Origin: Pyxidicoccus sp. MSG2
GTDB taxonomy: Bacteria; Myxococcota; Myxococcia; Myxococcales; Myxococcaceae
Length of the DNA: 64,000 nucleotides
Reading direction: 5' to 3'
NCBI RefSeq assembly: GCF_026626705.1
Contig: NZ_JAPNKC010000001.1
Location: forward strand, 12,401,001-12,465,000
Shown here: piece after piece, positions 56,443 through 64,000 of the stretch
Numbering within the stretch: the first letter of the stretch is position 1
Layout: every line of letters starts with the position of its first letter
Translations under genes and position numbers: made by a program
Notes under the pieces: generated by a model
Told to the model about the DNA's origin: nothing
Seen by the model: only the letters and a program-made list of their open reading frames with translations
Databases searched by the model: none

Positions 56443-57126
56443 GTGCAGACGCAAACGGAGAGCCAGTTGAAGATGGATTGGGTGGCGCTGCTGGACCAGG
56501 AGGCGCGTGCGCTCGTGGGAGTGCTGGATGCGCATCCCGACGCCAGGCGCCTCTTCGACGGCACCATCGACGCGGAGGGCTACATCCACTATCTCATCCA
56601 GACGTATCACTATGCCCGCTGGAGCACGCCCATGCTGGCGGAGGCGGGGAAGCGGCTGAAGCGGCTGGGCTGGCATCCCCCGCTGGCGGAACTGCTGCTG
56701 CAGAAGGCGGGCGAGGAGCGGGGGCACGAGCGGTGGCTGCTCTCGGACCTGAAGAACCTGGGGTGCTCGGAAGCGCAGGTCGAAGCCGCGGCGCGGACCC
56801 CGGCGGTCGACGCGTACACGGGCTGGAACTTCTTCACCTCCAGGTCGGGCGTTCCCACCGCGGTCCTGGGCACGTCGTACGTGCTGGAGTACCTGTCCCA
56901 GACGCGCGCGAGCGGGGCGGTGGAGCACCTGCTCCAGGTGGACGCCATCCCGAACATCCGCAAGTCCGTGACGTTCCTGCGCAGCCACGGCGCCCTGGAT
57001 GAAGGCCATGTGGCGGAGATGGCCTCGGTGCTGCAATCACTGACGGACCCGGAGGAGCAGGCGGCCGTGATTCTCTCGGCACACACCACGCGCGTGGTCT
57101 ACCCGGGCATCTTCCGCGAGGCTTGA
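56443..57126 (+). CDS. Haem-oxygenase-like iron-containing redox enzyme (HDO superfamily)
   Basis: 227 residues from GTG 56443 (GGGAGA upstream); ATG 56473 is an alternative. It is all-helical, with the metal-ligand pattern of haem-oxygenase-like diiron proteins: LIQTYHYARW, GEERGHERWLLSDL (E...H) and HGALDEGHVAEM (DEGH), plus Tyr/Trp-rich helices. Related proteins are oxidases or oxygenases acting on fatty acids, amines or amino acids. The substrate is not evident. The next gene on the same strand encodes a DUF3892 protein. Confidence 0.78.
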   Translation: MQTQTESQLKMDWVALLDQEARALVGVLDAHPDARRLFDGTIDAEGYIHYLIQTYHYARWSTPMLAEAGKRLKRLGWHPPLAELLLQKAGEERGHERWLLSDLKNLGCSEAQVEAAARTPAVDAYTGWNFFTSRSGVPTAVLGTSYVLEYLSQTRASGAVEHLLQVDAIPNIRKSVTFLRSHGALDEGHVAEMASVLQSLTDPEEQAAVILSAHTTRVVYPGIFREA

Positions 57127-57219
57127 AGATTGTCATACCCCGCCAGGGGTAGAGACAGTCCATGCCGCGAAGGCGATTCTCCTGTTCGAACCGTGGCAGT
57201 CGAACCGGGAGGCGTCTTC

Positions 57220-57480
57220 ATGCGCTACATCACCCACATCCATCTCGAAGGCGGGGCGCTTCACGAGCACATCACCCGCCTTCGCTGGAAGGCAGACACC
57301 GCGACGGGTGAGGCCAGCCGGATGGAGATGGTCCAGTGGGTCCGGAATGGAGGGGATGCGCGGGTGGAGGCCCGGCCCGGGAATGTGAAGGTCGAGGTCG
57401 TCAACGCCACTTCGCCGTATCTGCGGACGAAGGCGAACGGCATCCTCACGGACAACCTGCTCGAGCTGCCGAGATTCTGA
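57220..57480 (+). CDS. DUF3892-family protein
   Basis: 86 residues from ATG 57220, with GGGAGG 7 bp upstream; the frame open from 57130 has no such site. MRYITHIHLEGGALHEHIT is the DUF3892 signature start, followed by MVQWVRNGGDARVEARPGN. Small soluble proteins of unknown function; members are common in soil bacteria. A terminator follows. Confidence 0.8.
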   Translation: MRYITHIHLEGGALHEHITRLRWKADTATGEASRMEMVQWVRNGGDARVEARPGNVKVEVVNATSPYLRTKANGILTDNLLELPRF

Positions 57481-57505
57481 TGGGGCGCGAGAGGGTCCGT
57501 CGACG

Positions 57506-57544
57506 CGAGCGGGCTCGGAGCAAGGAAGGCGGCGAGCCCGCTCG
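57506..57544. terminator. Bidirectional hairpin terminator
   Basis: A perfect 12-bp stem (CGAGCGGGCTCG / CGAGCCCGCTCG) with a 15-nt loop. It lies between the convergent DUF3892 gene (stop 57480) and LuxR gene (stop 57552). Confidence 0.7.
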
Positions 57545-57551
57545 TGCCCGC

Positions 57552-58646
57552 TCAGACGGGCTTGTTGAGGTGGGACGCCTGGTAGAGGAAGTCAGCCCGA
57601 CTGTCGACCTTCAGCCGTTCGAAGATGGCCTTCACGTGCACCTTCACCGTCTCCTCGGAGAGGGCGAACTCGCTGGCGATGTCCTTGTTGGACCAGTTCC
57701 TGAGCATGCCCCTGGCGATGTCGGCCTGCCGCGTCGTGAGCGCCCGTCTCATCGTCTCGGGGAGGGGAATCGACACGGGAATCTCGTTCAGGACCAGGGC
57801 CCACGAGCGGGGCCCTTCCGTTGCGGGCAACTCGATGAACCTCACGACCCGGTACGCGTCACCCCGGAGCGAGACCCAGAGGCTGGCTTCGACGCGCGCG
57901 TCCGCATCCATGCGGGTCAACGCCTCCAGGCGCTCCTGAAGCACGCGCGGGATTCCCGAGGAATGGAGGTCGGAGGGGACGAACCACCGCTCCAACAGCG
58001 CTGCGGCACGTTGCGAGCGCAGCACCTCGTGCGAGGGGGGCGCCACCACGAGGAAGGCGGAGTCGGGCCGGCTGTAGAGCTCTTCCAGGAGGCTCGCGCC
58101 AGTCGTGGCGGCCTGCACGTCACGGCAGTTGCGCACCGCATTCACCAGGTGGCGCGTGAGGCTGGTCAGGAGGGTGGCGTCCTGCTCGGAGAACGGGAGC
58201 CGGCGATCCCGGTACAGCGTGAAGGCGCCGCAGAGCCCCGGCGGCACGGGCAGGAGGACCGCCATGACGTGCTCCAGGCTCAGGTCCAGCTCCCGGCTGC
58301 GCTGGTACAGCGGGCTGCGCTCCAGCTCCTTCCGGGTGAGCATTTCCGAGTCGCGAAGGGCCACATTGGGCTGGGCGAAGATGGGGGCCCGGATGAAGTC
58401 GGAGTCAACCCACTTGGAATACTCATCCAGCAGCGCGAGGCGGTGGCCTGGCACCAGCCACTTGAACTCCACGTGTGGTCCGAGGGTGATGAGGCACAGC
58501 CCCATGTAGTCCGCGGGCATCAGCTCGAGGAGCGGCGCCCGGGCGGCTTCGAGGGCCTTGGGGAGGGACAGGTTGCTGTTGAGGGCCTCGATGACCCGGT
58601 CCCTGAGCAACCATTCATGCAAGCTGAGGTTCATCGACGCGAGCAT
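57552..58646 (-). CDS. LuxR-family transcriptional regulator with N-terminal sensor domain
   Basis: 364 residues from ATG 58646 (GGAGG 5 bp upstream). Residues about 20-180 look like a GAF-type sensor (LELMPADYMGLCLITLGPHV, LTSLTRHLVNAVRN), followed by a linker. The C-terminal ~65 residues are a LuxR/GerE helix-turn-helix: LTTRQADIARGMLRNWSNKD, IASEFALSEETVKVHVKAIF, ERLKVDSRADFLYQAS. Glu/Val/Lys contacts of this fold are present. No autoinducer-binding motif is seen. The target is unknown; it is not in an operon. Confidence 0.85.
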   Translation of the reverse strand: MLASMNLSLHEWLLRDRVIEALNSNLSLPKALEAARAPLLELMPADYMGLCLITLGPHVEFKWLVPGHRLALLDEYSKWVDSDFIRAPIFAQPNVALRDSEMLTRKELERSPLYQRSRELDLSLEHVMAVLLPVPPGLCGAFTLYRDRRLPFSEQDATLLTSLTRHLVNAVRNCRDVQAATTGASLLEELYSRPDSAFLVVAPPSHEVLRSQRAAALLERWFVPSDLHSSGIPRVLQERLEALTRMDADARVEASLWVSLRGDAYRVVRFIELPATEGPRSWALVLNEIPVSIPLPETMRRALTTRQADIARGMLRNWSNKDIASEFALSEETVKVHVKAIFERLKVDSRADFLYQASHLNKPV

Positions 58647-58842
58647 TCGTCCTCCCTGAGCAGACAACCCCGTGGGTCCATACCGCTGTTCGGGCATTCA
58701 ATAGGCACGTGCTGAAAGTCTGTCCCTCACCCTCCAGGGGTAGGCCCCGGGCTTGACCGCAGAATCCCTTTCTGGGCTCACGCAATGCAAGACGGGGCAA
58801 GCTCGAACGTTGAGCATCGCCCTCCACCGGTGACTCGCCGCG

Positions 58843-59967
58843 CTACGCGCCCGGAGTCCAGCGCATCGCCAGGAATCGCAGCATGCGCAGGTGCCGCTCC
58901 TGGAAGTCGTCCGCGTGCCCGCCTTCGAACACCTGGTGCCGGAAAGGAATCCCGAAGCTCTCGAGCGCGCGGTCGAACGCCTCCGCCCCGAGAAGGGTCT
59001 CCTTGCTGCCCCGGTCCATGTAGAGCGTGTCGAGTGTGCCCAACGCGGCATGGCGCGTGGTCAGCAGCGTGAGCGGGTCCTCTTCCAGCCAGCGCTTCCA
59101 CACCGGGTCGTCGTCGCGGCCGCTCTGGAACGGCAGCTCGAGGAAGAGCGGGGGGCGCTTCGGGTTGGAAGAGAATGCTGCGGCCTTCGCGTAGATGGAC
59201 GCCACCGTCCAGGCGCCATCGAACGGGTACAGCTCCGCGAGCTCTCCGGCGTTCCTCGCCACGGGCTGGCGCGCCAGTGCGTTCCGGTACAGCGCCCTGC
59301 GCTGGTCGATGGCCAACGGACTCGCACTCAAGGTGCCAACGCTGGAGAACACGCCCGGGTACTTCATGGCCAGCTTGATGGCGCCGTGCCCACCCATCGA
59401 AAAGCCGGCAATCGCGCGCCACGTCGCTTCGGCGCGCGTCCGGTACCGTGCATCCACCGCACCCACGATTTCACGCACCACGTAGGTTTCGAAGTCACCA
59501 ATCGCCGGCGAGCGCGCGTAGTAGCTCCCGCCCAGGGAGGTCGTCCCATCCACCGCGACGAGGATGAGCTCGGGCATCGCGCCCTCCTCCATCTGGCGAA
59601 ACGCGGCGCGCTGTACACCCACGGCACCCAGGTGCCCGTCCTTCCGCGCCCCCAGGCCATGGAGCAGGTACACCACGGGGTACCTGCGCTCGGGGGCGCT
59701 GAAATACGACGGCGGAAGCAGGACACCCAGCTCCCGCGTCGGCGAATCGCCCAACAGATTTCCGTCGAGGGCGCGGCTGTCGAGCCGCACATATTCGAGG
59801 TGCTGCGGCAGCTCGGCATCTCCCCGGACGAAGTCCAGGGACAGTGCGCCCAGACCCGGGAGCTGCTTCGAAAATGCCCTCGCGCCGACGCCACGGGCCA
59901 GGGCGAAGGGCACCACCACGAGCGCCAATCCGGTGGCGATGAGCGCAAGTGCGATGTGGCGTGACAT
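58843..59967 (-). CDS. Secreted or membrane-anchored esterase (Ag85/esterase-D-like alpha/beta hydrolase)
   Basis: 374 residues with an N-terminal signal/anchor helix (LALIATGLALVVVPFALA), start ATG 59967 with GGGAGG upstream. It matches the putative-esterase/antigen-85-like family: YPVVYLLHGLGARKDGHLGA near residue 95, AIAGFSMGGHGAIKLAMKYP near 190 (nucleophile Ser) and the His in FEGGHADDFQERHLRMLRFL near 350. Members cleave short esters or act on glycolipids; the substrate here is unknown. Confidence 0.85.
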   Translation of the reverse strand: MSRHIALALIATGLALVVVPFALARGVGARAFSKQLPGLGALSLDFVRGDAELPQHLEYVRLDSRALDGNLLGDSPTRELGVLLPPSYFSAPERRYPVVYLLHGLGARKDGHLGAVGVQRAAFRQMEEGAMPELILVAVDGTTSLGGSYYARSPAIGDFETYVVREIVGAVDARYRTRAEATWRAIAGFSMGGHGAIKLAMKYPGVFSSVGTLSASPLAIDQRRALYRNALARQPVARNAGELAELYPFDGAWTVASIYAKAAAFSSNPKRPPLFLELPFQSGRDDDPVWKRWLEEDPLTLLTTRHAALGTLDTLYMDRGSKETLLGAEAFDRALESFGIPFRHQVFEGGHADDFQERHLRMLRFLAMRWTPGA

Positions 59968-60157
59968 GCGGACCTCCCCTGCTCGGGAGGTGTCGAATGC
60001 GAAGCGCGTGCCGCCATCGTGACCACTCTACCGACCCGCGCATGATGCGCCGCGGACGCGGCGGAATGCCACGGGGCGTTGCACGTTGCGTCCACGGCGG
60101 TGTGGATGCCGCCGCGTCAGCGTGTCGAGCGCCTGTCTGCCTGCCTGCTGTTCATGG

Positions 60158-62500
60158 TCAGCGGCCGAGGATGGAGCGCCAGGCGTCGCCGTTGCTGCCG
60201 TTCATGTAGTTCTGGACGTCCGCCTCGGAGAGCACGCCCGTCTTCAACGCGGCGTCGAGGGCGGCCTTGGCGCCGCTGCGGTCCATGTCCAGGCCGTTCT
60301 GGTCGATGAACCGCACGAAGTTGTCCAGGTAGCCGTTGTCCTTCATCCGGTGGATGAACTCGCTGGTGTACGCCTCGTCGCCCTTGTTCTTGTCGCACAG
60401 GCGCGCGTACACGAGCGGGAAGTCCATCTGCCCGGCGTTCTGCTCGAAGTCGCGGTCCGCCCTGAGGCGCGACTCCGCGCTCTGGCCGAAGAGGTCCGGC
60501 GCGTGCTGCTGGGCATGCGCGTAGGCGTCCGGGTAGCGGCCCTGGACGTAGGCGCGCCACGAGTCGTCCGTGGACGTCGGGTGTGTGCCGTCGCCCTGAA
60601 TCATCGGCTTCACGCCCAGCAAATCCCACGCGAAGTCCGGGTTGCCCTTCGACAGCGCGTCGATGAAGCCCACCGCGTCCTGGCCCTTCATGCCGCACGC
60701 CTTGGCGGCGTCGATGACCGACTGTCCCAGGCCCGGGGCATCGAACATCGTCGGGTAGCGCTTCGCGAGGTCCTGGATTTGCGCCGGAGACAGGCCCAGA
60801 TCCTTGGACAGCCGCTCGGGCTGGTCGTCGCCGTGCGCGAGCGTCTTCGCCACGTCCGAGTCGACGCCCATCTCCTTGAGGATGCCCTCGGACTCGTTGT
60901 CCAGCGCCTCCTGCTTCTCCTTGCCGACGAGCAGGCCGCCGAACGCGGAGAGCACCAGGCCCACGCCCTCGACAATCTGTCCGACACCCGGGAGCACCGT
61001 GCCCAGGCCCGCGCCCACCACGGCGACGGCGTCGCCGAAGGCCTGGACGCCACCACCGACGGACGGATCGTCCAGGAAGTCCTTGAAGTGGTCCGCGAGC
61101 ACAATCGAGTTGGCCACCACGCCGAACGCGGGCGCCAGGCGCGAGAGGAACGCCGCTGCCTTCTCGCCCGTCTGCGCGGCGATGCGGCCCGACTCGCCGA
61201 GGGTGCGCATCACGGAGGCCGCGGCCTGCGCGCCGCTGCGGCCCGTGTTGGCCAGGTCCTTGACGAAGTTGCCCCACTCTCCCCGCTTCGCGTCGCTCGT
61301 CGCGCTCGCCAGGCCGAAGGCGACACCCACGCCCGCCAGCGCCGTGCCCAGCTTGCCGCCCGACTGCGAGAGCTGGCGCAGCGGGTTCGGGTCGCCCGAC
61401 GCGAGCGCGGCCTTGATGGTCTGGATGCCGTTCTTGATGGCCGCGCCGCCCTTGGAGAGCGTGACGAGCGGCTTCGTGATTTCCGTCAGCTGCTTCAGCG
61501 CCGCCTGGGCGTCACCGTCGTTCTCCGCCAGGAGCTGGCCGGAGGCGGTGGTGAGCGCCGGCGACACGACGTCGTCGTCAATCTGGTCCTTGAGGCCCTC
61601 GAAGGCGGTGCCCGCCGGGCCGTTCGGGTCCAGGGCCTTGCCGGCCCACTCGAGCGCGCCCTTGGCCTGCGAGGACTCCCCGAGCGACTTCGCCGCGTCC
61701 ACGCTCTCCTTGGCGACGTCCGGGTTGTTCTTCGCGGCCTCGAGCAGCTTCGGGTCGTTGAGCGCGTCGTTGAGCTTCTTCGCCGCGGCCTCCTCGGCGG
61801 CGTACTCGTCCGGGTGATTCTCCCGGAACTCCTGCACGTACTGCTGCTTCTGCGCGTCGGTGAGCGCCGGGCCGAGCTTGGCGAGCTCCTGGTTCAGCTT
61901 CTCGTTGAGCTCCTGCGTCTTCTTGTGCGCGTCGTCGTAGGCCTTCTTGGCGTCGACGAGGTGGGTGCGGGCCTCGTCGGTCGACTTCGCGCCGCTGGTG
62001 GCGGCCGTCTGCGTGACGACGGGTCCGGAGAGGGCGCTGACGGCCGGCTCCGGGCGGAAGCTCGCGGGGAAGGCGCCGAGCGCGGGGTCGCCGAAGAGCG
62101 AGGCCTGGGGACGGCCGGAGAAGTCTCCGCTGTCCTTCAGCAGTGAGTTGCGGATGGTGTTGGTGGCGGGCGCCGTGGAGAAGGGCTGCGGCTGCCCCGC
62201 GGCCAGGGCCGCGGTGTTGGCGCGCTGCGTTGCCTTCTCGGCAGCCGTCGCGAGCTGCTTCGCCTGGGTGTCCGCGGCGACCACCTGCGGGTCCTTCTTC
62301 GCGTCCTGGAGACCCTTGGAGACCTGCGCCTGCGCGCGCGCCCGCTCCGCCGCCTCCGCCGCTTCCTGGGCCCTGCGGCGAGCCTCCTCGGCGGCGCGAC
62401 GGGCCTCTTCCGCCGCGCGCCGAGCGGCCTCGGCCGCCTCGTTGCTCGCGGAGGTCGAGGCTGTCGAAGGGACACCACCGCCAGTGACGCGCGTCGTCAT
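60158..62500 (-). CDS. Large putative exported effector or structural protein
   Basis: 780 residues from ATG 62500 (GGAG upstream), without a Sec signal. The N-terminus MTTRVTGGGVPSTASTS is Ser/Thr/Gly-rich, followed by a long Ala/Glu/Arg coiled coil (about 20-60, EAAEAARRAAEEARR repeats) and further helical regions. Hydrophobic, glycine-rich stretches lie at about 400-420 and 480-540 (AVAVVGAGLGTVLPGVGQIV and GVGLVLSAFGGLLVG), which could insert in membranes. The last ~250 residues include a possible EF-hand-like loop (FIDQNGLDMDRSGAKAALDA). The mix of coiled-coil N-terminus and pore-like hydrophobic core recalls secreted toxins, but no toxin domain is proven. Confidence 0.55.
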   Translation of the reverse strand: MTTRVTGGGVPSTASTSASNEAAEAARRAAEEARRAAEEARRRAQEAAEAAERARAQAQVSKGLQDAKKDPQVVAADTQAKQLATAAEKATQRANTAALAAGQPQPFSTAPATNTIRNSLLKDSGDFSGRPQASLFGDPALGAFPASFRPEPAVSALSGPVVTQTAATSGAKSTDEARTHLVDAKKAYDDAHKKTQELNEKLNQELAKLGPALTDAQKQQYVQEFRENHPDEYAAEEAAAKKLNDALNDPKLLEAAKNNPDVAKESVDAAKSLGESSQAKGALEWAGKALDPNGPAGTAFEGLKDQIDDDVVSPALTTASGQLLAENDGDAQAALKQLTEITKPLVTLSKGGAAIKNGIQTIKAALASGDPNPLRQLSQSGGKLGTALAGVGVAFGLASATSDAKRGEWGNFVKDLANTGRSGAQAAASVMRTLGESGRIAAQTGEKAAAFLSRLAPAFGVVANSIVLADHFKDFLDDPSVGGGVQAFGDAVAVVGAGLGTVLPGVGQIVEGVGLVLSAFGGLLVGKEKQEALDNESEGILKEMGVDSDVAKTLAHGDDQPERLSKDLGLSPAQIQDLAKRYPTMFDAPGLGQSVIDAAKACGMKGQDAVGFIDALSKGNPDFAWDLLGVKPMIQGDGTHPTSTDDSWRAYVQGRYPDAYAHAQQHAPDLFGQSAESRLRADRDFEQNAGQMDFPLVYARLCDKNKGDEAYTSEFIHRMKDNGYLDNFVRFIDQNGLDMDRSGAKAALDAALKTGVLSEADVQNYMNGSNGDAWRSILGR

Positions 62501-62646
62501 GCTGATGCTCCAGAAGTCGCGGACGGAGAGGGGTGTGAGTCCGCTCCTGGATTATGGGAAAGAGAGCCCCCAAAGTTTCCGGGCAACAAGGTTTCACAGC
62601 CGGGCTCTGTCGAGTTCCCTCGCGGTGCGCGGAGAGAGTCAACGGC

Positions 62647-63030
62647 ATGATCGACCACACGGGTATTGGTGTCGCGGACGTCGCGCGCTCCGCCGCGTTC
62701 TACGATGCGGCACTGGGCGCGCTGGGCCTTCGCCGGGTCATCCAGCTTCCCGAGAACGATGGGGCGGATGGCGTTGGCTATGGCGTCGAGTATCCGGTCT
62801 TCTGGATCGACCGCTTCCATCCGCACGGCGTGAAACAGCACACGGCCTTCAAGGCGCGGAGTCGCGCCGAGGTCGATGCCTTCCACGCCGCGGCCCTGAA
62901 GGCGGGCGGAACCGACAATGGCCCGCCCGGGCTACGCGGCACTGCGACGGGGTACCCGCCAGGCTACTACGCCGCCTTCGTGATCGATCCGGACGGCAAC
63001 AACATGGAGGCGGTCTTCCGCGAGACCTGA
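62647..63030 (+). CDS. VOC-superfamily (glyoxalase/bleomycin-resistance-like) protein
   Basis: 127 residues from ATG 62647 (MIDHTGIGVADVARSAAFYD, the standard VOC start). Metal-ligand-like His4 and Glu near residue 122 (DPDGNNMEAVFRE) are present. It is one single-domain member, probably dimeric. Families with this sequence style include lactoylglutathione-lyase-like proteins of unknown substrate. The frame is open further upstream to 62554 but the homology starts here. Confidence 0.85.
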   Translation: MIDHTGIGVADVARSAAFYDAALGALGLRRVIQLPENDGADGVGYGVEYPVFWIDRFHPHGVKQHTAFKARSRAEVDAFHAAALKAGGTDNGPPGLRGTATGYPPGYYAAFVIDPDGNNMEAVFRET

Positions 63031-63046
63031 GGCGCGAGTCCGAGGC

Positions 63047-63556
63047 TCAGCGCGCGCCGAGAAAGTCCGACTTGCCCAGGTCCACGCCGTTGTGACGCAG
63101 CAGCGCGTAGGCGGTCGTCACATGGAAGAAGAAGTTCGGCAGGGCGTAGCTCTTCAGGTACTGCTCCCCGGAGAACAGCAGCGGGTCTCGGCCGCGCCTC
63201 GGCACGCTGACCTGCTTCTCCTCGGTGCCGTCCAGCTTCTCGCGAGGCACCGACTCCAGGTAGGAGATGGTCTTCGCGATGCGCTCCTCGAGCTCGGTCA
63301 GCGTGGCCTCGTTGTCCTCGTAGCTCGGCGCGTCAGTCCCGGAGAGGCGCGCCACGCAGAACTTGGCCGAGTCACAGGCAATCTGGATCTGGGTCTTGAA
63401 GGGCAGCATGTCGGGCGCAAGCCGCACCGTCGCCAGCACGTTGGGGTCGAACTTCTTCGCGTCCGCATGGGCCCGGGCCTTGCCCAGACACTTCGAGAGG
63501 TTGCCGAGCATCGAAACGAAAATCGGCACGCTGGCCGAGGACATGGAAATCGTCAT
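63047..63556 (-). CDS. DUF1993-family protein
   Basis: 169 residues, start ATG 63556 with GGAG 7 bp upstream. MTISMSSASVPIFVSMLGNL and FFFHVTTAYALLRHNGVDLG are typical DUF1993 blocks (DinB-like four-helix bundle). The His in FFFHVTTAY and others could bind a metal as in DinB relatives. The function is unknown. It converges on the VOC gene with 16 bp between the stops. Confidence 0.85.
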   Translation of the reverse strand: MTISMSSASVPIFVSMLGNLSKCLGKARAHADAKKFDPNVLATVRLAPDMLPFKTQIQIACDSAKFCVARLSGTDAPSYEDNEATLTELEERIAKTISYLESVPREKLDGTEEKQVSVPRRGRDPLLFSGEQYLKSYALPNFFFHVTTAYALLRHNGVDLGKSDFLGAR

Positions 63557-63661
63557 GGAAGGGCTCCGGAATTGGGAGCCCTGCTCTAACCCATGGCGGC
63601 GGCCGGTGCACCTCCTTCGGCAACCACCCCCAGTCCCTCCAGTGGAGTCGCGCAGCCGGGG

Positions 63662-64000
63662 CTACTTTCTCCGGAAGATGGAGCGACCCTCGCGGAGGCA
63701 CGCGATGAGCGCGTCGCGGCGGAGCCCGTTTGCGTCGACGACCGCGTCCACGAGCCACAGCCGCACACGGGCGAGGAGCTCGTCGTTCCGGAAGAAATCC
63801 TCGTCGGAGCCCAGCTCGGTCTCCAGGTCGCCACCGAATCTGATGTCGTGGTCCTCGCCGAGGAAGAGTCGCGCGCGGATGCCACCGGCGACCATCAATG
63901 ACTTGTCATTGCGGAAGCCGTGGATGAGGTCCTTCGCGACGAGGTCCCCGCCGACGAAGAAGGCCCCATCCGTGACGAGACTTCCACACCGCAGCGCCCC
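63662..64000 (-). CDS. Bactofilin-like beta-repeat protein, 5' end outside the window
   Basis: The minus frame is open from base 64000 inward (GALRCGSLVTDGAFFVGGDL, then VAKDLIHGFRNDKSL) and continues LMVAGGIRARLFLGEDHD to the stop at 63662. The repeated G-D-L / V-x-G-G pattern is that of the gene at 3634-4272. The start lies beyond the edge; the ATG at 63895 is internal. The C-terminal tail (LRRDALIACLREGRSIFRRK) is helical. Confidence 0.55.
   Translation of the reverse strand, partial: GALRCGSLVTDGAFFVGGDLVAKDLIHGFRNDKSLMVAGGIRARLFLGEDHDIRFGGDLETELGSDEDFFRNDELLARVRLWLVDAVVDANGLRRDALIACLREGRSIFRRK

Noticed and set aside
60095..60114. Hairpin CGGCGG/CCGCCG after the effector-like gene
   Set aside because: Short stem in very GC-rich sequence with no T-run; not distinguishable from chance.
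60086..62146. 686-codon open frame on the + strand
   Set aside because: It is the shadow of the large effector-like gene; repeated Arg/Val/His codons mirror the Ala/Gly codons of the real strand.

Overview
The window (about 64 kb, very GC-rich, mostly tightly packed genes on both strands) looks like chromosome of a fruiting myxobacterium of the Cystobacterineae (Archangium/Cystobacter/Myxococcus-like). The basis is content, not a database search: a Ser/Thr kinase with HRDISPDN, an ADOP-type orphan permease, many lipoproteins, NRPS genes with P450s, a GH18 chitinase, a wax-ester synthase/DGAT-type acyltransferase, and several proteins of types I associate with myxobacteria.

Layout. 1-12.7 kb: a MuiA-like DUF4139 protein running in from the left edge, a GFA-fold protein, an MFS exporter, a bactofilin-like beta-repeat protein, a membrane Ser/Thr kinase, an AlkD-like protein, a Cys-rich lipoprotein, an ADOP permease and an erythromycin-esterase-like lipoprotein. 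12.7-17.56 kb: an accessory scar. It holds a truncated, catalytically degenerate GyrB-like gene, an IS5-type transposase remnant, a decayed RiPP locus (Tyr-repeat precursor plus truncated radical SAM maturase), tandem and interspersed repeats and two orphan genes. Two identical 27-bp copies of a tRNA/tmRNA 3'-end-like sequence bracket it; a shorter copy lies at 39.6 kb.

17.5-23.9 kb: a cytochrome P450, a beta-propeller-like lipoprotein, and a translationally coupled operon of ECF sigma factor, zinc-binding anti-sigma factor and caspase-like protease with a beta-barrel-like C-terminus. 24.0-31.9 kb: a translationally coupled NRPS operon, A-PCP-C-A-PCP, then C*-PCP, then P450. The last condensation domain lacks the catalytic His and the P450 lacks the usual I-helix acid/Thr pair. 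No thioesterase is present, so the product is probably released or finished by something else.

32.6-42.1 kb: a duplicated set of envelope genes of unknown function (PEGA-like protein, a four-TM trypsin-like protease in one copy only, and an HExxH metalloprotease-like protein), followed by a repeat-built coiled-coil protein. 42.1-51.8 kb: a four-PAS histidine kinase, an HhH lipoprotein, an MtgA-type transglycosylase, a BIG2 lipoprotein, a secreted chitinase and another lipoprotein. 51.8-64 kb: a GT4 glycosyltransferase, a GNAT acetyltransferase, an alpha/beta hydrolase beside a WS/DGAT enzyme, a haem-oxygenase-like diiron protein, a DUF3892 protein, a LuxR regulator, a secreted esterase, a large putative exported effector, a VOC protein, a DUF1993 protein and a second bactofilin-like gene cut by the right edge.

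No rRNA, intact tRNA, CRISPR array or origin was seen. Several convergent gene pairs are separated by strong hairpin terminators.
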